A DNA stretch of 64,000 bases from JADKIH01 sp031417395 (GCA_031417395.1 JANOVM010000020.1:15845-79844), one strand, 5' to 3'; positions 36,199 through 45,898 are shown, counted from the first letter of the stretch. The notes: generated by a model from the sequence alone, not told the origin. Numbers and translations: made by a program.

Positions 36199-36432
36199 AC
36201 GTTAAAATAAGGGCTTAAAAGTAATGAGAATTAAGTAATTAGTGCAAATGAGTTGGAGGGAAATTGCGAATTGTAATTAGGTTTTCGTTAAAGTTATGAA
36301 ATGTATGGAATAAAATTATTGATCTCAAAACTAAACATTCTTTACCATTAATCGTAGTTATTAAGTTTAACCAATCTACATCCTGAGTGAAGAAAATATT
36401 TTCCATCTTTGCAGAAAATCGGAAATTTAACA

Positions 36433-36876
36433 ATGAAATTTAAAAGTAATATATTGGCTTTTATGCCATTTTTCCTCTTTCTTATTTTAATTACTGGTTG
36501 TAAAAAGGAGGAGGGTATTGGTGGAACTTCTACCATCAGAGGAAAAGTAATTGTCCATGATTTTGATGGTGCTTTTCTCGAAGCCGCACCAAGGTCCATC
36601 TATCCTGCAAAGGACGAAAAAGTCTATATTATTTACGGAGAAGATGGTAATACCTATGATGATGACTTTAATTCGTCTTTCGATGGTTCTTACGAATTCA
36701 AACACCTGCAAAAAGGGAAGTACAGGCTGTTTGTTTACTCAAAGGATTCAACAGGGGCAAAGACCACAGGGTTGCTTAGCGGAGTGAAAATTCCGGTAAT
36801 AGTAAACGTAGAAATTAAATCAAACGGATCAACTGTTGATGCTCCGGAAATAGTAATTTTAGACAATAACTTTTAA
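36433..36876 (+). CDS. Predicted lipoprotein with carboxypeptidase-regulatory-like fold
   Basis: The roughly 147-residue protein has a lipobox ILITGC and one compact beta domain: STIRGKVIVHDF, a DGSYEFKHLQKGKYRLFVYSKD block, and VIVNVEIKSNGSTVDAP. This resembles carboxypeptidase-regulatory-like or SpaA-like Ig folds (a beta sandwich with a G-x-Y-x-F turn). The longer frame starts with TTG 36409; ATG 36433 gives a correct lipoprotein signal. It is the first gene of a four-gene run with spacings of 3, 9 and -4 bases. Confidence 0.78.
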   Translation: MKFKSNILAFMPFFLFLILITGCKKEEGIGGTSTIRGKVIVHDFDGAFLEAAPRSIYPAKDEKVYIIYGEDGNTYDDDFNSSFDGSYEFKHLQKGKYRLFVYSKDSTGAKTTGLLSGVKIPVIVNVEIKSNGSTVDAPEIVILDNNF

Positions 36877-36879
36877 ACG

Positions 36880-37449
36880 ATGTATTCAAAGAAACTTTTT
36901 TTAATTTTTGCTATTGCACTGCTGGGAACAGCAGCTTTCGCACAAAGCAAAAAAGATGCGAAGAAAAATAAAATAAAATCAATTCGTGAATCCCACACTG
37001 TTTTGGAAAATGCAAAAGAAGTATCTTATGATGCACTTTTCAGGAAATTTGACAGCAATGGAAATGTAATTGAAGAAATTGATTATGATAAAACCGGTAA
37101 GATTAAAGACCATTTTACTGCAACATTTAATAAGGATAATGATAAAATAGAGGAGCAGGTTTTCGATGAAAACGATAAAGTAAAAAAGAAGAAAACATTT
37201 AAATATAATGCAAAAGGTGACAAGGTAAGTCAGACTTCAGTGGATCCGGCGGGAAAAGTTATTGAATCAACCGTTTTCAGCTATAATACCAATGGTGACA
37301 AAATTGCTGAAACCGAAATGGACGGATCTAATAAAGTTCAGCGTAAAGTATTTTACATATATGACAAAAAAGGAATGCTGATACAGGAAAAGTCGGTGGA
37401 TGGTGCAGGCGCCCTAATAAAGGAAATTCGTTACGTTTACGAATATTAG
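36880..37449 (+). CDS. Secreted YD-repeat-like protein
   Basis: The 189-residue protein has a signal peptide (IALLGTAAFAQSKK) followed by a Lys-rich linker. Five or more short repeats then follow in the style FDSNGNVIEEIDYDKTGKI, FKYNAKGDKVSQTS and FSYNTNGDKIAETEM, with a last IYDKKGMLIQEKS. This matches the RHS/YD-like pattern of short exported Bacteroidota proteins. No enzymatic residue is visible. It is 3 bases after the lipoprotein stop. The following VTC gene is in the same frame, separated by a TAG stop. Confidence 0.75.
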   Translation: MYSKKLFLIFAIALLGTAAFAQSKKDAKKNKIKSIRESHTVLENAKEVSYDALFRKFDSNGNVIEEIDYDKTGKIKDHFTATFNKDNDKIEEQVFDENDKVKKKKTFKYNAKGDKVSQTSVDPAGKVIESTVFSYNTNGDKIAETEMDGSNKVQRKVFYIYDKKGMLIQEKSVDGAGALIKEIRYVYEY

Positions 37450-37458
37450 AATATACGA

Positions 37459-38214
37459 TTGAAGACAGTTGATGAAATATTAAAGGAATTTGATCCCATT
37501 ACTCTTAAAGAGATGGATAAGGTTAAATTACAGGACCGCATGGATACCAAATTCATGTTTCAGGAAAGCATGCTTCCTCTTTTTCTTGAGAAAATGAAGG
37601 AGCATTATTATGCATTAGATATAAACGGCATTCGATTTAATCATTACGAAACACTTTATTTCGATACAAAAAATTTTAATCTTTACCTTAATCATCATAA
37701 TGGTAAGGTTAATCGTTATAAATTCAGAGCCCGCAAGTATGTTGAATCAAATCTTCATTTTTTTGAAGTGAAATTCAAAAGCAATAAAGGCCGTACAGTA
37801 AAAGAGAGAATAAAACGTCCTGAAATACTCTCCCAAATAAAGGATAGTTCTCACGATTTGGTGAAAAGTTTTTCAAATGTTGATCCTGAAAGTCTGGAAG
37901 CCAAACTATGGGTAAACTATAAGAGAATGACTTTTGTAGCCAAAGAATCAAATGAAAGACTTACTATAGACACGAACCTGAATTTTGTTGACGACAATAA
38001 AAATATTTTCATCAAAGGACTGGTTATCGCCGAAGTTAAGCGGGGAAGCGCCCGCGACAAAAGTTTTTTTGTTTCCATGATGCATTCCAGTCGGGTAAAG
38101 GAAAGATCGATTAGTAAATATTGCCTTGGGGTTGTTTCCCTCAATGAAAAAATCAAGAAAAATAATTTTAAACCAGCACTTTTATATCTACAAAAACTAC
38201 TACGAGCATCATGA
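37459..38214 (+). CDS. VTC-domain (polyphosphate polymerase-like) protein
   Basis: The 251-residue protein matches the VTC catalytic domain: a start with KLQDRMDTKF, a HYETLYFDTKNFNLY strand, KVNRYKFRARKYVES (basic tunnel residues), FFEVKFKSNKGRTVKER, and a C-terminal FIKGLVIAEVKRGSARDKSF acid/basic strand. In eukaryotic VTC these Arg/Lys residues bind ATP and polyphosphate. Bacterial relatives often pair with DUF4956, as here. There is no ATG upstream of the conserved region: the codon at 37459 is TTG, only three codons after the preceding TAG. A TTG start is therefore likely; the next ATG, at residue 19, would drop conserved residues. Confidence 0.85.
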   Translation: MKTVDEILKEFDPITLKEMDKVKLQDRMDTKFMFQESMLPLFLEKMKEHYYALDINGIRFNHYETLYFDTKNFNLYLNHHNGKVNRYKFRARKYVESNLHFFEVKFKSNKGRTVKERIKRPEILSQIKDSSHDLVKSFSNVDPESLEAKLWVNYKRMTFVAKESNERLTIDTNLNFVDDNKNIFIKGLVIAEVKRGSARDKSFFVSMMHSSRVKERSISKYCLGVVSLNEKIKKNNFKPALLYLQKLLRAS

Positions 38215-38831
38215 ATGAAACTATGAACCCAATCGAATTATTTGATAAGCTTTCAGATAAGTTTTTCCTGCGCCTTCTAATCGACGTAATATCTATGTTC
38301 GTATTGGTTAGACTTATTTATTTCAGAATTTATAAGAAAAAGGATTATCTCTTTACTTTTTTTCTGTTTAATATCATTATCTTTATTATCACGTACCTCT
38401 TAAACAAGGTAGATATGTCGATGGGTGCCGCTTTTGGTCTCTTCGCAGTCTTTTCTATGTTGCGTTACCGTACAGAAGGACTTACAACAAAGGATATGAC
38501 TTACTTATTTATCGTCATAGCAATTGGTTTGATATGCGCCGTCAGTAAAGCAACCTATTTTGAGCTAGGAATAATAAATGCAATTCTTATCGGCTTTACT
38601 TATGCCCTGGATGGAAACTGGCTTGTGAGAAATGAGATGGTAAAAAATGTTTTGTATGAAAATATAGAAATGATAAAGCCTGAAAATCATGCAGAACTTA
38701 TTAAAGATATGCGTAACCGGACAGGCTTAAATATTCACCGAATTACTATTAATCGTGTCGATTTCCTGAAGGATACTGCCATGATTAAGATCTATTTTTA
38801 TGAAGATAGACCAAGAGATAATAAGTCGTAA
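38211..38831 (+). CDS. DUF4956 membrane protein
   Basis: The 206-residue protein has about four transmembrane helices in its first 130 residues (IDVISMFVLVRLIYF, FTFFLFNIIIFIITYLL, the FGLFAVFSMLRYRTEGLTTKDMTYLFIVIAIGL segment). A soluble C-terminal domain follows, with NIHRITINRVDFLKDTAMIKIYF. Its ATG overlaps the VTC stop as ATGA, a near-universal pairing of these two families. It may anchor or help the VTC-domain enzyme at the membrane, which is inference. Confidence 0.88.
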   Translation: MNETMNPIELFDKLSDKFFLRLLIDVISMFVLVRLIYFRIYKKKDYLFTFFLFNIIIFIITYLLNKVDMSMGAAFGLFAVFSMLRYRTEGLTTKDMTYLFIVIAIGLICAVSKATYFELGIINAILIGFTYALDGNWLVRNEMVKNVLYENIEMIKPENHAELIKDMRNRTGLNIHRITINRVDFLKDTAMIKIYFYEDRPRDNKS

Positions 38832-38834
38832 ATT

Positions 38835-39308
38835 TTATCTCTTCTTTATCAAAGCAACAGCATAACATGCAACTCCTTCTTCTCGGCCAATGAATCCCAT
38901 CTTTTCATTAGTTGTTGCTTTAATGGATAGATCATTGGAATCAATTTCCATTACTGTTGAAAGTGTTTTTACCATTTGTGGTATAAAGGGAGCGATCTTG
39001 GGCTTTTCAAGACAAAGCGTTGCATCAATATTGCCAATAGAGTAGTTCTTTTCCTTCAGAAGCGCACATACCCTGCTTAAGAGTATTTTACTGTCAATGT
39101 TTTTGAACTCCTGCGAAGTGTCCGGAAAATGGATGCCAATGTCGCCAAGGTTTGCCGCTCCAAGTAAAGCATCGCATATGGCATGTATTAAAACGTCGGC
39201 ATCTGAATGACCTTCTGCTCCTTTATCGTGGGGTATTGATATACCTCCGAGCCAGAAAGTTCTTCCTTCTGTCAATCTGTGAACATCAAAGCCAAATCCA
39301 ATTCTCAT
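38835..39308 (-). CDS. ispF: 2-C-methyl-D-erythritol 2,4-cyclodiphosphate synthase
   Basis: IspF cyclises CDP-ME-2-phosphate in the MEP isoprenoid pathway. The 157-residue protein contains all key parts: GFDVHRLTEG (zinc ligands Asp/His), IPHDKGAEGHSDADVLIHAICDALLGAANLGDIG (with the third His), and TTNEKMGFIGREEGVACYAV near the end. It is convergent with the DUF4956 gene, with only 3 bases between the stops, and follows porV on the same strand beyond a terminator. Confidence 0.97.
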   Translation of the reverse strand: MRIGFGFDVHRLTEGRTFWLGGISIPHDKGAEGHSDADVLIHAICDALLGAANLGDIGIHFPDTSQEFKNIDSKILLSRVCALLKEKNYSIGNIDATLCLEKPKIAPFIPQMVKTLSTVMEIDSNDLSIKATTNEKMGFIGREEGVACYAVALIKKR

Positions 39309-39331
39309 AGCTGAATTTTTAGAATCGTAAA

Positions 39332-39360
39332 TAAAAAAAGCGGGTGATTGTGCACCCGCT
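39332..39360 (-). terminator. Rho-independent terminator after porV
   Basis: A perfect 8-bp stem AGCGGGTG/CACCCGCT (39339-39346 with 39353-39360) is followed on the minus strand by a run of seven U. It lies about 24 bases past the porV stop codon, and ispF begins beyond it. Confidence 0.92.
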
Positions 39361-39383
39361 CGTAAAATATTTTTTAATAGATA

Positions 39384-40646
39384 TTATTCGTTATCGTCAT
39401 TGGTTTCTTTACCGCCGCCTTTCAATCCGTCAAAATCAAACAGCAGTGTGAAACGTAAAGTATTTTCAAGAGGATTACGCTGAGTTGTAGGAATGAGGTA
39501 AGCAAAATCAAAGCCAAATACATTATAGCGTATACCGGCTCCTATGGTAAAGAACTTTCTGTTTCCTTTTGTAGAAGCTTCGTGAAAATATCCTGCACGA
39601 ATGGCAAATTGTTTATCGTACCAGTATTCTGTTCCAATGGAATAAGTAAATTCTTTCAGCTCTTCTTTAAAGCCTGCCGGTGCATCGCTCCATGAACTGA
39701 ACAATGCAGAAGCTACAGAAACGTTGGAAGGATCTTTTCCGGCAGCTATTACCTTGTTGCCATCTGCATCAACAACAAAATTTCCATTTGCATCTTTTGC
39801 ATAAACCGGCGGTGTTGGAACAAGCAGTTTGTTTATATCTGCACCGAATGAAATGGTATTGTATTGATCCAAATCAATTTTCAGATTGGAGCCTAAACGG
39901 AAATTTGCGGGAATAAAATCTTTTGTTTTTGTATCTGTATATGAAATCTTTGTTCCAATATTCGAAATATTAAGTCCGAAAGCGAGTAGACTCTTTTTGT
40001 TGGAAACCTCAATGTCTTTACGGTAATATGCTGAAAGATCAGCGGCAACAGACGTTCCTGCATGAGTGTTTATGGATCCATTACTGATAGCAACTCCACC
40101 GGTCAGATTGGAATAGATATAACGCAATGCCAGTCCGCCGGAAAGATTTTCTCCCAGTTTACGTGCATAAGCAACATCAAACGACCATTCGTTAGGATTG
40201 AAAGATGCATAACGATCGCCTCCTTCATTGGTGAAATCAATATTTCCTAAGGAGAAATACAATAGTGAAGCTGCAATTGCCTGATCTCCTTTAAGTTTTT
40301 TATATCCTGAAAGGTAGGCCAGGTTAATATCATTAACCAGAGCATGAAGCCATGGAGTATAAGAAATTGAAAAGCCACCTGTTTTTTCAATAAAAGCAAG
40401 CTTGGAAGGATTCCAGTGAATTGAATTCGGGTCAGGGGTTGTGGCAACTCCATAATCTCCCATTCCTCCGGCTCTGGTATCCGGAGCAATCTGCAGGAAA
40501 GGAACAGAAGTTGTAATCGTGTTGATTTGTCCCAGCAGTGAATCAGTGAAAGAATTCAACTGTCCTGCCGAAGAATTGGAAATGGTAAAGACCGTCAAGC
40601 AGACCGTCAAGGCTACAAAAACGCCTTTTTTAAAGTTTAAATGCAT
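39384..40646 (-). CDS. porV: T9SS outer-membrane protein PorV
   Basis: PorV is the FadL-like barrel that shuttles cargo from the translocon to PorU for tail removal. The 420-residue protein has a signal peptide, then the PorV signature FLQIAPDTRAGGMGDYGVATTPDPNSIHWNPSKLAF, LAYLSGYKKL and YIYSNLTGG. The C-terminal barrel strand reads TIGAGIRYNVFGFDFAYLIP. Length and order agree with known PorV. Its start lies just after the porU stop (48 bases), giving the porU-porV order conserved across Bacteroidota. Confidence 0.95.
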   Translation of the reverse strand: MHLNFKKGVFVALTVCLTVFTISNSSAGQLNSFTDSLLGQINTITTSVPFLQIAPDTRAGGMGDYGVATTPDPNSIHWNPSKLAFIEKTGGFSISYTPWLHALVNDINLAYLSGYKKLKGDQAIAASLLYFSLGNIDFTNEGGDRYASFNPNEWSFDVAYARKLGENLSGGLALRYIYSNLTGGVAISNGSINTHAGTSVAADLSAYYRKDIEVSNKKSLLAFGLNISNIGTKISYTDTKTKDFIPANFRLGSNLKIDLDQYNTISFGADINKLLVPTPPVYAKDANGNFVVDADGNKVIAAGKDPSNVSVASALFSSWSDAPAGFKEELKEFTYSIGTEYWYDKQFAIRAGYFHEASTKGNRKFFTIGAGIRYNVFGFDFAYLIPTTQRNPLENTLRFTLLFDFDGLKGGGKETNDDNE

Positions 40647-40666
40647 TTTATCTAATTATGAGTGTC

Positions 40667-40674
40667 CAAATATA
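40667..40674 (-). promoter_or_regulatory. Candidate -7 element TATATTTG for porV
   Basis: A TATATTTG in the short porU-porV spacer matches TAnnTTTG and would start transcription about 14 bases before the porV ATG. No TTTG is visible at the -33 position, so an internal promoter is only suggested. PorV is often needed in excess of PorU, which would fit. Confidence 0.4.
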
Positions 40675-40694
40675 CGTTAATAAATAAATTAAGT

Positions 40695-43600
40695 TTAACG
40701 AAGAATAACGAGTTTTTCGAATTTATCGGCATATTGACCATCAGTGGTTTTTACACGCAGTCTGTATACATAAACTCCTCGTCCTATTTTATCGCCAAAA
40801 TCATCAAGCCCATTCCATTGCAATTCATCGGACCTGTAACCATCCATTGTAATTTTCTCTGAAATTGTCTTTATCAGCTTTCCACTTACAGTGTAGATTT
40901 GCACTTGAACATCCAAAGGCACATAAGGCCTGTTATGTTCGAACATGAAGGTTGTATGGGTAGTAAAAGGATTCGGGTAATTTAAAACATGTTCTAAAGC
41001 AAGTTCTGCGGTTTCACTGACAACAAAATCGGTGGTGGCTACACTTGAATTATTATATACGTCCCACACCTTAAACGCTAATGTATGAGGGCCTGTAGCA
41101 AGATTCTTAAAAGGATAGTGCACTTTTCCGGATTGATAGCTATCGCGGTCATTTTCATAATAATCATTCAAAATATATTTTTGTCCGCGTGTGTCATCTA
41201 ATTCAGCCGTCATGTCGTGGCCTATTCCCGTTCCAATCATATTGACTCCGCTGCTGTCTTTAACAGTAGCGTATAGAACAGGATTTGAATCAGTAAGTCC
41301 GCCCCGAACAAATTTATCGTCGTTAATATAAAGCTGTACCTGAGGTCCGGCGTTATCAGGAACTGCATTGTTATTGATGCCGCCGATTACAACAATGGAA
41401 TCGCTGCCTGCTGCATCTGTTGTTCCGTTTTGAGCATAATAACTCAACTTGCCTCTGCCATACTTAAAGGAAATATCTTTAGGTACTGTAAATGTGAAGG
41501 AAAAGTCGCCGTTGATAACACTTATTTTACCATTGAAAATAATATTTTTCTGAAGGTAAAAAGCCTGTGGCGTTGAAGGATCGTCGTTGTTAATATCGTT
41601 TCCAATAGTATTATAAGTGATTGTTTTATCAAATACGGTAGGGAAAATAGTGCCGTTAAACCCTGTCATTTTTACCCCTGAATTGTCCTGTATTTCGCCT
41701 GTGATGGTGACCTTGCTAAGTGCCTTTAAAGTATCTATAGGCTGACTAATATTTATTCCGTTAATGGTATTTGTTTTTACGGAATATTTTGGATAAGATA
41801 AACGGACAGCAGGATCGCCTATAAATAAAAAGTTTCTGACATAAGGATCCGAAAAATAATCGACCTTGGTTCGTTCGAAGATTTCTCCTAAAGTTGGAAA
41901 TTCACCGCTGGAATCATCAAATACATGCGTAAAAAACTTCTGACATAAATTGAAATTGGAACTCGAAAAAGCAAGCCTGGATGTAGTGAAAAGACATATG
42001 CCTCCTCCTTTTGGATTTAGAAATACCAGCTCTCCGGCAGATGTTCTGCCGGGATCATCCACACGGGTGAACTCGCAGGTTGCCGTTAAAAATGCAGACA
42101 TGTTATTATAATTCGACCAGTTGTTAATGTCTGCAATTTCCAAAACTCTTTCATGCGCCCAACCCAATTCAAATCCGTGGCCGATATAGGTGGTTAATAA
42201 GGTGCCTCGTTGAATTCGGTCAATAATGGCCTGGTGTGCTTCAGGGTATCGCTGACCTCCGGGAGTTGTTTCCTGATTAAATGCATCCAAATATATTTTG
42301 TCGACATTGTAAAGTGGATAAGCTTTACTTACCCGCATTGCAAGCGTATCAGCCTGCCTTATGTGAGTATTGTGATCCTGATCATCTGCAATGAAAGTTA
42401 CTACATTCCTCCAATTCCCTAGTGTGGGGTTATCGTTTGAAGAATTTTTCCCTGACACATAATGTATGACTTTATTTACGGCTGCTTGTGCTTCTTCGAT
42501 AGACCTAATTGGCATCCGGCCTACACTTAAGTCTAGAATTTCTCCTCCTGTCCATGAACCTTCATTATCGTCAAGCAGACCGAAAAAATCATCTGACATA
42601 TAGGTTTGAGTCTGACTTATAGATCCGGGCGATTCATAGGATGTGACAAAATTAGTATTGCCCGGAATTCTGTATTTATTATCATAAGATGCATCGCCAA
42701 ACAATAAAACAAAGCGAGGCAGGTCGTTTGGCCCTGTTGCTCTGTCGTAAAACATTTTAACAAAATCTCTGATGGCCGAAACATCCTGAGCACCGCTTGA
42801 AAATTCATTGAATATTTGTTGTGTTGTAGCAACAACAACAGAAAGATTATCGTGTGTACGGTGAAATTCGGCAAGCTCATATGCCTGTTGAATAAACAAG
42901 GAAGGAGTTACCAGAATCATATCGGCCTGGGCAAGTGAATGAAGATTTTGGTTGGCAATTTTTTCTCTGAATATGGGTGTGAGAAATTGTTGTTTATCAA
43001 ATGTTATAAATTCACGCAATAGGTCTGTGTTAACACCAAAACTTGTAGTCCCCCCTGCATTTACAGCTTGCTGCTCTACTACATTCATAGGGTCAGTAAC
43101 ATCCCAAACGATGTAGTTATTAGTTGTATTGCTGATTCTGAATTCACTAATGTTTCCTGCACCAACAGTGTTTTTATCTCTGAATGAAAACTGGCTTCCG
43201 CTATTAGAAGCGTTCAGCTCTCTTCTGTAATTCATTTCAAAATAATTAAGCCAGCCTTTGCCATTTTGATCGTTTGTGTTTATAGTGAACTTCATGTTCA
43301 TTGACTGGCTATTTGAAAGAAATGGCTGCTTGATATTGAGCTGAACTAAATATGGGTCTGTTGTATTGGGACCTACGTAGGAAAAATTCTGACTCGCAAT
43401 GACTGAATTATTTAAACTGACAGCAAAAGAATTAATACCGGGCGTAGTCACACGACCTGCCAGGTTTGAACGAAAAAATACTGTGTCAGTGGTTATTAAA
43501 TTTGGAGCATATGTGGAAATAGTAACAGAGTTATTGAGGTAGTCAACAGCTTCGCCAAACCATTCGCGGCCTGATTTTAAGAAGTTGTAGAGTTCTGATT

Positions 43601-44540
43601 CATGGAAAGTGTAGTCGTCGAATGAAGTTACAATTGAAGTTGCTCCCGAGACAGAGTTTCGAACTGCAATGCGTTTGCCCGGATTAGAAGCTACGTTTAT
43701 AAAATAATAAGTAGTATCAGCATAATAATTTATTTGATGATTGAATTCTCTTGTTGTGCTATTATAGAACCAGGGATTCTGATTGGTGCCATAAAATAAA
43801 AGATAATCTCCGGAATCGAAATGCCCGTCAGTTTCTCCGGAAACCCAGATAGAATTCTCCTGCAAATCATCGAAGCGAGGTGTGCTATTTGCAAAGGCCA
43901 GCATTCCTCCTCCGTTTCCGTAAAGCTTTATGTTACGAGGATCAATAGCGTCAACGTCAATACCTATTGTTTTAAGATAGTTGTAATCGATCTTGCAAAC
44001 TCCTGTCTGTATAATTCCTATTTTATACCAGTCGCCTGTTGCAAGCACACTGCTCGATGTATAGGTGCGCATGGACAACTTTGCATTTACATATAAAGGC
44101 TCTGTTTCTGCTTCAAAAGAAACTAGCTTTTCAAACCCCCCGGTAATGCTTTTACGAATGGGGAGAATGGAAACGGCGCCAAGTAATTTCTTTTTTTTAG
44201 AAACCACTTTTGATGATATTGAAAAGTCATTTCCAATATTTTCAGGATGACGTATTAATTCAGTTTCTTTTAGCGGTTCAGTAACTATATTTTTTAACCT
44301 GACTTTTATTTCTGAGGCATAAGAATTTAATGGAATAGTAAACACGTAGTTTGGAAGAAAGTTCTCGTCAAAAGAAGCACCCTTAAAATTTAAAGATCGA
44401 AAAGACTCTTCGGGTGATATTTTATTTTCAAATGGGCTAAGCCAGTCAATTTTGTAAGTATTTTGCGTTTCTGCTGCAGAAAGCAGAAACGGTAGAAATA
44501 CAATAATTAACGAAAAATAAAATTGCTTTTTATTTAACAT
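40695..44540 (-). CDS. porU: T9SS C-terminal signal peptidase/sortase PorU
   Basis: PorU removes the C-terminal sorting domain of T9SS cargo at the cell surface and attaches cargo to lipid. The protein of about 1281 residues has a signal peptide. Its gingipain-like C25 peptidase domain has H788 in TYIGHGFELGWAHE and C822 in LTATCEFTRVDDPG as the catalytic pair. A long beta region and a C-terminal tail with LNYPNPFTTHTTFMFEHNRP and YRLRVKTTDGQYADKFEKL complete it. The longest frame uses TTG 44579; ATG 44540 (MLNKKQFYF) gives a proper signal peptide. It is divergent from the porP/gldJ genes. Confidence 0.95.
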   Translation of the reverse strand: MLNKKQFYFSLIIVFLPFLLSAAETQNTYKIDWLSPFENKISPEESFRSLNFKGASFDENFLPNYVFTIPLNSYASEIKVRLKNIVTEPLKETELIRHPENIGNDFSISSKVVSKKKKLLGAVSILPIRKSITGGFEKLVSFEAETEPLYVNAKLSMRTYTSSSVLATGDWYKIGIIQTGVCKIDYNYLKTIGIDVDAIDPRNIKLYGNGGGMLAFANSTPRFDDLQENSIWVSGETDGHFDSGDYLLFYGTNQNPWFYNSTTREFNHQINYYADTTYYFINVASNPGKRIAVRNSVSGATSIVTSFDDYTFHESELYNFLKSGREWFGEAVDYLNNSVTISTYAPNLITTDTVFFRSNLAGRVTTPGINSFAVSLNNSVIASQNFSYVGPNTTDPYLVQLNIKQPFLSNSQSMNMKFTINTNDQNGKGWLNYFEMNYRRELNASNSGSQFSFRDKNTVGAGNISEFRISNTTNNYIVWDVTDPMNVVEQQAVNAGGTTSFGVNTDLLREFITFDKQQFLTPIFREKIANQNLHSLAQADMILVTPSLFIQQAYELAEFHRTHDNLSVVVATTQQIFNEFSSGAQDVSAIRDFVKMFYDRATGPNDLPRFVLLFGDASYDNKYRIPGNTNFVTSYESPGSISQTQTYMSDDFFGLLDDNEGSWTGGEILDLSVGRMPIRSIEEAQAAVNKVIHYVSGKNSSNDNPTLGNWRNVVTFIADDQDHNTHIRQADTLAMRVSKAYPLYNVDKIYLDAFNQETTPGGQRYPEAHQAIIDRIQRGTLLTTYIGHGFELGWAHERVLEIADINNWSNYNNMSAFLTATCEFTRVDDPGRTSAGELVFLNPKGGGICLFTTSRLAFSSSNFNLCQKFFTHVFDDSSGEFPTLGEIFERTKVDYFSDPYVRNFLFIGDPAVRLSYPKYSVKTNTINGINISQPIDTLKALSKVTITGEIQDNSGVKMTGFNGTIFPTVFDKTITYNTIGNDINNDDPSTPQAFYLQKNIIFNGKISVINGDFSFTFTVPKDISFKYGRGKLSYYAQNGTTDAAGSDSIVVIGGINNNAVPDNAGPQVQLYINDDKFVRGGLTDSNPVLYATVKDSSGVNMIGTGIGHDMTAELDDTRGQKYILNDYYENDRDSYQSGKVHYPFKNLATGPHTLAFKVWDVYNNSSVATTDFVVSETAELALEHVLNYPNPFTTHTTFMFEHNRPYVPLDVQVQIYTVSGKLIKTISEKITMDGYRSDELQWNGLDDFGDKIGRGVYVYRLRVKTTDGQYADKFEKLVILR

Positions 44541-44875
44541 GTGTTTGGAAATATAATTATTAGAAAAACAGGTGGTCAAGGTTAAACGACACTTAACTTG
44601 GAATATTTTAATTTTACAACAAAAATATCAATTATTAACTTTCTTACTATTATATTTTACTTAATCTGCATAAAATGAATGTAATGAATTTATCATGACA
44701 CTAATTTTTATTAAAATTTACTACCTTTAACGAATTCTTATTTGGTTGGAAGGGTAAAAAATGTTTAAAATTGTAAACAATTATTACAAATCCAATCTCA
44801 AGCGAATATTTGCTATTTCCCAAAGCCGTAACTCTGTATCTTAACCCTCGTAATACTCAACTTAATTTACCGCTA

Positions 44876-45832
44876 ATGTTCAGAAATTTTCTGATTTTAG
44901 TCTTAGTTAGTCTTTCAGGTGCCGCAATGGCGCAGGATCCTGAATTTACTCAATTCTATGCTAATCCAATTTATCTTAATCCTGCTTTTGCCGGCTCTGC
45001 CAGATGTCCGCGTGTAAACCTGAATTATAGAAATCAATGGCCTGCTCTAACTGGAACTTTCGTTACTTATACCGCATCCTATGATCAGCATGTTGAAGCT
45101 TTGGGCGGCGGTTTAGGACTTATTGTTCTGAATGATAAAGCAGGTGAAGGAACACTTACTACTACAACGCTGAGTGGTATGTACTCTTACCAGTTGAACA
45201 TTACTCGCGAATTCTCCATTCGATTTGGAATGCAGGGCACTTATTTTCAGAAAAAGGTTGACTGGGATAAGCTTACTTTCGGTGATATGATCGATCCGAG
45301 ATACGGCTTTGTTTACGAAACGCAGGAAATCAGACCAAATACAAACAAAAATTTTTGGGATTTTTCTGCCGGAATTCTGGGATATAGCAACCGTTTTTAT
45401 GGCGGAGTCGCTGTTAATCACCTTACCGAACCTGAAGAGTTTTACATACGATCTGCCGAAGGAAGTAAACTTCCAATGAAAATTACCGTACACGCAGGAG
45501 CAATTATTCCAATTTCCGGCAGTCGGGATGGTTCAACTTATGTATCGCCTAATTTCATTTATCAAAAACAACGTGATTTCAATCAATACAACATTGGATT
45601 TTATGTCGCAAAAGCACCTCTTGTGGGTGGTTTGTGGTATAGGGGTGGTGATGCTTTTATTGCTCTAGTCGGCTTGCAACAGGGTATTTTCAAATTTGGT
45701 TATAGCTACGATGTTACCGTTTCAAAACTTTATAACGCTTCAGCAGGCTCCCACGAACTTTCCCTGGGACTTCAATTTGGCTGTCATCCTAAAAAGAAAC
45801 GCTTTAGGACCATTAAATGCCCTTCATTCTAA
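44876..45832 (+). CDS. PorP/SprF family T9SS outer-membrane protein
   Basis: The 318-residue protein has a signal peptide (FLILVLVSLSGAAMAQDPEF). The PorP/SprF barrel follows, with FTQFYANPIYLNPAFAGSARCPRVNLNYRNQWPAL at its start, MYSYQLNITREFSIRFGMQ, and the C-terminal GLQQGIFKFGYSYDVTVSKL and HELSLGLQF strands. Members partner with SprB-like adhesins or act in T9SS. The longest frame starts at TTG 44810; ATG 44876 is right before the signal peptide. A weak TAnnTTTG-like box (TACCTTTA, 44722-44729) is upstream. gldJ follows after 66 bases. Confidence 0.92.
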   Translation: MFRNFLILVLVSLSGAAMAQDPEFTQFYANPIYLNPAFAGSARCPRVNLNYRNQWPALTGTFVTYTASYDQHVEALGGGLGLIVLNDKAGEGTLTTTTLSGMYSYQLNITREFSIRFGMQGTYFQKKVDWDKLTFGDMIDPRYGFVYETQEIRPNTNKNFWDFSAGILGYSNRFYGGVAVNHLTEPEEFYIRSAEGSKLPMKITVHAGAIIPISGSRDGSTYVSPNFIYQKQRDFNQYNIGFYVAKAPLVGGLWYRGGDAFIALVGLQQGIFKFGYSYDVTVSKLYNASAGSHELSLGLQFGCHPKKKRFRTIKCPSF

Positions 45833-45898
45833 TAAATTAAAATAAAATAAATACATTTGGCTTCCGTTTTTCAATTAATCCAAAAGAAATAAATTACC

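Noticed and set aside
36239..36432. Minus-strand open frames upstream of the lipoprotein gene
   Set aside because: They overlap the probable promoter and the start of the plus-strand lipoprotein, and their sequences show no export signal or known motif.
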